Origin: an uncultured SAR116 cluster alpha proteobacterium
Lineage (GTDB): Bacteria > Pseudomonadota > Alphaproteobacteria > Puniceispirillales > Marisalimonadaceae
Length of the DNA: 56,701 nucleotides
Direction: 5' to 3'
NCBI GenBank assembly: GCA_902618025.1
Contig: CACMYY010000006.1
Location: 1-56,701, forward strand
Shown in pieces: positions 54,188-56,701 of the stretch. Under the pieces are notes generated by a model. The model saw nothing but the letters and a program-made list of their open reading frames with translations. It was not told the DNA's origin and did not search any database. Both the position numbers and the translations under genes were made by a program. Position 1 is the first letter of the stretch. Each line of letters opens with the position of its first letter.

Positions 54188-55315
54188 ATGCAGAATTATT
54201 TATTTACAAGTGATATTTTTAGAGGTTCTAGGTATGAAAAAGGCCATCCTCTAGATATGGACAGAGTTTGGCCGAGTGTTGAGCTTATAAGATTAATGGG
54301 ATGGATAAATGAAAATCAAATAATTAAAAATTCCCCAGCAGAGATTAGTGAGTTAATTAAATTTCATGATTTAGATTACGTTAAAGCATTAAAAAGAGCT
54401 GAAGAAGATCTTACTCTTCCTGACAAACTTAAGAGGCAATTTAATATTGGTATTGGAAACAATCCAATATTTAGTGAGGTTTTTTCAAGACCTGCAACAG
54501 CTGTTCAAGCCTCAATAAAGGCTGTTGAAATGATAGCGGATAAAAAAGCGAAAAAAATATTAAACATATCTGGTGGAACTCATCATGGAAGAAAATCTCA
54601 AGCCTTCGGCTTTTGCTTCTTAAATGATTGTGTTTTGGCAATTCTAAAAGCTTTAGAAAAAGGTTTTAAAAATATCGTGTATGTAGATCTAGATGCTCAT
54701 CATTGTGATGGAGTGCAAGATGTTTTTTCTGAGAATGAGAATGTTTCAATCATATCAATTCATGAAAAAAACAGATGGCCAAAAACTGGTAAAATTGAGG
54801 ATAATAAACTTTTCAACATAATTAACTTTCCCGTGAACGAGAATTTTAATGATAATGAAATGGATTATGTAGTATGCAAAGTTATTATTCCTTTTATAAA
54901 AACAAAGAAAGCTGATCTTTTAATAATCCAAGCTGGAGCTGATATGCTTGATGGCGACCCTCAATCAAGAATTAGCTTAACTAATAATGCATATTGGAAA
55001 GCAGTAAGGGATGTTCAGTCTCTTAATGAAAATGTCATAATATTGGGTGGTGGCGGTTATAATCCATACTTAACAGCTAAGGCGTGGGCTGGAAACTGGG
55101 TTTTAATTAATGATAAAGAGGAATATTTAAATCAAGAAATGAAATCACAGTGTTATGATCTTCTTAAATCGTTAAGTTGGCACAATAGAAGAGTTAAGAA
55201 TGGGATCCCTCATAAATGGATCAGCACTTGGAGGGATAAATGTAAAAATTATCCAATAGGAGATGAAATTGTATCTCTTGTAGATGAAATAATAAAGATC
55301 AAAAAATTATGTTAA
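54188..55315 (+). CDS. Histone deacetylase-family amidohydrolase (AcuC-like)
   Basis: The product is 375 aa. The His pair of the active site is His132/His133 in GGTHHGR. Zinc ligands are Asp169 and His171 in DLDAHHCDG plus Asp257 in DMLDGDP, and the transition-state Tyr is Tyr291 in GGGGYN. All catalytic residues are intact. Bacterial members remove acetyl groups from proteins (AcuC) or from polyamines. The substrate is not shown by the context. It overlaps the DUF192 gene by seven bases. Confidence 0.93.
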   Translation: MQNYLFTSDIFRGSRYEKGHPLDMDRVWPSVELIRLMGWINENQIIKNSPAEISELIKFHDLDYVKALKRAEEDLTLPDKLKRQFNIGIGNNPIFSEVFSRPATAVQASIKAVEMIADKKAKKILNISGGTHHGRKSQAFGFCFLNDCVLAILKALEKGFKNIVYVDLDAHHCDGVQDVFSENENVSIISIHEKNRWPKTGKIEDNKLFNIINFPVNENFNDNEMDYVVCKVIIPFIKTKKADLLIIQAGADMLDGDPQSRISLTNNAYWKAVRDVQSLNENVIILGGGGYNPYLTAKAWAGNWVLINDKEEYLNQEMKSQCYDLLKSLSWHNRRVKNGIPHKWISTWRDKCKNYPIGDEIVSLVDEIIKIKKLC

Positions 55316-55776
55316 AAAAAATAAAAACAATTTTATTAGGATTTCCCCTAATTATTTTATCAAATACATTAGTTGCTGAAAATAACCGTCCAGACTTTAA
55401 ACAAATAATATGCTCTATTAATGTGAATAAAAATTATCCTCAAGAGTTGTTTCTAGACATAGCTGACAATCAATACAAAAGATCTTATGGATTGATGAAT
55501 AGAAGGGATATGAAACCTAATTCAGGAATGTTGTTTATTTGGAAAGACAGCCAAATTCGAAATTTTTGGATGAAAAATACACATATTAATTTAGATTTGT
55601 TTTTTTTGAACAACAGAGGAGAAATAATTGAGATATATAAAAACGCTAAAGCATTTGATCATACAAACATTAAAAGTCAAAATAAAGTAAATCTTGTTGT
55701 CGAATTAAAATCAGGAAGTTATCCACTGAAAATAGGAGATAAATTTGACTGCCTCTTTAAAAAATTATTGAAATAA
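55309..55776 (+). CDS. DUF192-family exported protein
   Basis: The product is 155 aa. A signal peptide of about 24 residues ends near TLVAEN. The DUF192 core includes RSYGLMNRRDMKPNSGMLFIW and FWMKNTHINLDLFFL. The family is widespread and has no firm function. The start overlaps the last codons of the HDAC-like gene. Confidence 0.9.
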   Translation: MLKKIKTILLGFPLIILSNTLVAENNRPDFKQIICSINVNKNYPQELFLDIADNQYKRSYGLMNRRDMKPNSGMLFIWKDSQIRNFWMKNTHINLDLFFLNNRGEIIEIYKNAKAFDHTNIKSQNKVNLVVELKSGSYPLKIGDKFDCLFKKLLK

Positions 55777-55837
55777 ATTTAATTTCCTTAAAGTAAAGCT
55801 TGATTTTGAAGATTTCTAAAGTATAACTCGATGTATT

Positions 55838-55914
<77 letters not shown>

Positions 55915-55982
55915 TTGAAGATTATGCTAAAAACTTATAAGTGTTATTCTATATATCATAATGAAATTGAGCTTATTTTACA

Positions 55983-56198
55983 TTAGATATCATATTTTAT
56001 GTCTATTAACTTGTCTCCTTCATTTATAATATCATTTTCCTTAACATATATATTTATAATCTTACCCCTTTTTTTAGTAGTTACTGGAATAAGCATTTTC
56101 ATACATTCTATTATTAATAAGTCAGTTTCTTTTTCTACAAATTGATCACGCGAAACCAAAATTTCACTGACTGTTCCTGACACCTCTGAATAAATCAT
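55983..56198 (-). CDS. Small biotinyl carrier domain protein
   Basis: The product is 71 aa, a bare biotinyl/lipoyl domain. The biotin-accepting Lys is in IIECMKMLIPV (MKM motif). The GTVSEILVSRDQFV turn opens the fold. The carboxyltransferase gene is 20 bases upstream on the same strand, so it should be the carrier subunit of that acyl-CoA or related carboxylase. No biotin carboxylase gene is visible inside the window. Confidence 0.9.
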   Translation of the reverse strand: MIYSEVSGTVSEILVSRDQFVEKETDLLIIECMKMLIPVTTKKRGKIINIYVKENDIINEGDKLIDIKYDI

Positions 56199-56218
56199 TT
56201 TGATTTCCTTTTAATAAA

Positions 56219-56701
56219 CTATGGTCTCATTGTTCTACTTGTAATACCTGTCTTTCTTAACGGTGCTGATAAATCAGCAAATTCACACATAATTTTACGA
56301 GTATGTCTTGGATCAATTATTTCTTCTATTAGAAAAGACTCAGCAGATCTAAAAGGCGATCTCAATTTGTTCAATCTTGTTGTGATTTTTTGCAATTCTA
56401 ATTTAGGATCATTTGCATTTTCAATATCTGATCTATATGCAGCTTCTATTCCTCCTTCTAGCGGTAAAGATCCCCAACGTGCAGAAGGCCACGCAAATCT
56501 AGAAATATAACTACTTCCTCTTTTGTGAGCTGCACCAGCTACTCCAAAACAATTTCTTATAATTATAGACATCCATGGTGTTTTAGTTTGCCAGATTGCG
56601 GACATAGCTCTAACACCTTCTTTAATTGTGCCTTTTTTCTCTGCATCTAAACCAACTTGAAATCCAGGGCAATCTACTAAATAAATAACTGGTAAATGAA
56701 A
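56219..56701 (-). CDS. Acyl-CoA carboxyltransferase, C-terminal part
   Basis: The gene runs off the right edge; 160 C-terminal residues are visible. The open frame continues unbroken to the window's last base (FHLPVIYLVDCPGFQVG). The IRNCFGVAGAAH, FAWPSARWGSLPLEGG and EIIDPRHTRK segments are typical of the carboxyltransferase (crotonase-like) half of propionyl-, methylcrotonyl- or geranyl-CoA carboxylases. EIIDPRHTR with the C-terminal RTMRP look marks the biotin-dependent family. The exact substrate is open. Confidence 0.88.
   Translation of the reverse strand, partial: FHLPVIYLVDCPGFQVGLDAEKKGTIKEGVRAMSAIWQTKTPWMSIIIRNCFGVAGAAHKRGSSYISRFAWPSARWGSLPLEGGIEAAYRSDIENANDPKLELQKITTRLNKLRSPFRSAESFLIEEIIDPRHTRKIMCEFADLSAPLRKTGITSRTMRP

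Overview
The window is about 56.7 kb of strongly AT-rich DNA (around 30% G+C by eye) from a bacterial chromosome, almost certainly an alphaproteobacterium. The evidence is the block tig-clpP-clpX-lon-hupB with tRNA genes around it, an alphaproteobacterial-type ferredoxin-NADP reductase, ETF-ubiquinone oxidoreductase and a multi-gene Mrp-type antiporter operon. Short spacers, overlapping genes and vitamin salvage instead of synthesis suggest a streamlined marine oligotroph (SAR11-, HIMB59- or AEGEAN-169-like). That is inference. The tRNA-His gene encodes the G-1:C73 pair that a large alphaproteobacterial clade has lost, which argues for a lineage outside that clade.

Layout. 1-3771 (minus): 5' part of parE, glnB-glnA with a terminator, and a class I aminotransferase. 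3868-11163 (plus): tRNA-His, tRNA-Leu, tig, clpP, clpX, lon, hupB and tRNA-Val, with one methyltransferase on the minus strand. 11259-13601: an atypical SDR, fpr and an NAD-epimerase-like gene. 13662-16467: cobalamin riboswitch, a BtuB-like TonB receptor and a DUF6580-type membrane protein. 16556-20375: tRNA-Asp, a glycosyltransferase-like gene and a large TPR-GT41 protein. 20618-25870: an accessory catabolic stretch (VOC protein, Bcr-type exporter, broken amidohydrolase, HisC-like aminotransferase, aldehyde dehydrogenase). 26002-28020: a three-gene GAF / small protein / cyclic-nucleotide-domain cassette. 28057-29815: dgoK, dgoA and a probable fdsG remnant. 29903-33462: cobT-cobS-cobC and a two-subunit TPP decarboxylase. 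33496-36753: a palindromic operator, marR, emrA and emrB. 36775-44125: homocysteine methyltransferase, MoxR/CoxE pair, thioesterase, unknown permease, EamA transporter and ETF-QO.

44234-54133: two small membrane-protein genes, a SufU-like gene, a ten-gene Mrp/Mnh antiporter operon (minus strand) with three antiporter-like subunits and an extra two-helix protein, then a thiamine-precursor uptake unit (thiY behind a TPP riboswitch, plus a permease). 54188-56701: histone-deacetylase-like hydrolase, DUF192 protein, tRNA-Pro, a small biotinyl carrier and the 3' part of an acyl-CoA carboxyltransferase.

The main theme is vitamin economy. Cobalamin import (riboswitch, receptor, candidate inner-membrane carrier) pairs with nucleotide-loop salvage (cobT, cobS, cobC), and thiamine precursor uptake is under a TPP riboswitch. 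No mobile element, CRISPR array or phage region was seen. Most unexplained are the GAF/CNB cassette, the DUF6580 carrier, the broken amidohydrolase, the long palindrome before marR, and the small proteins attached to the Mrp operon.
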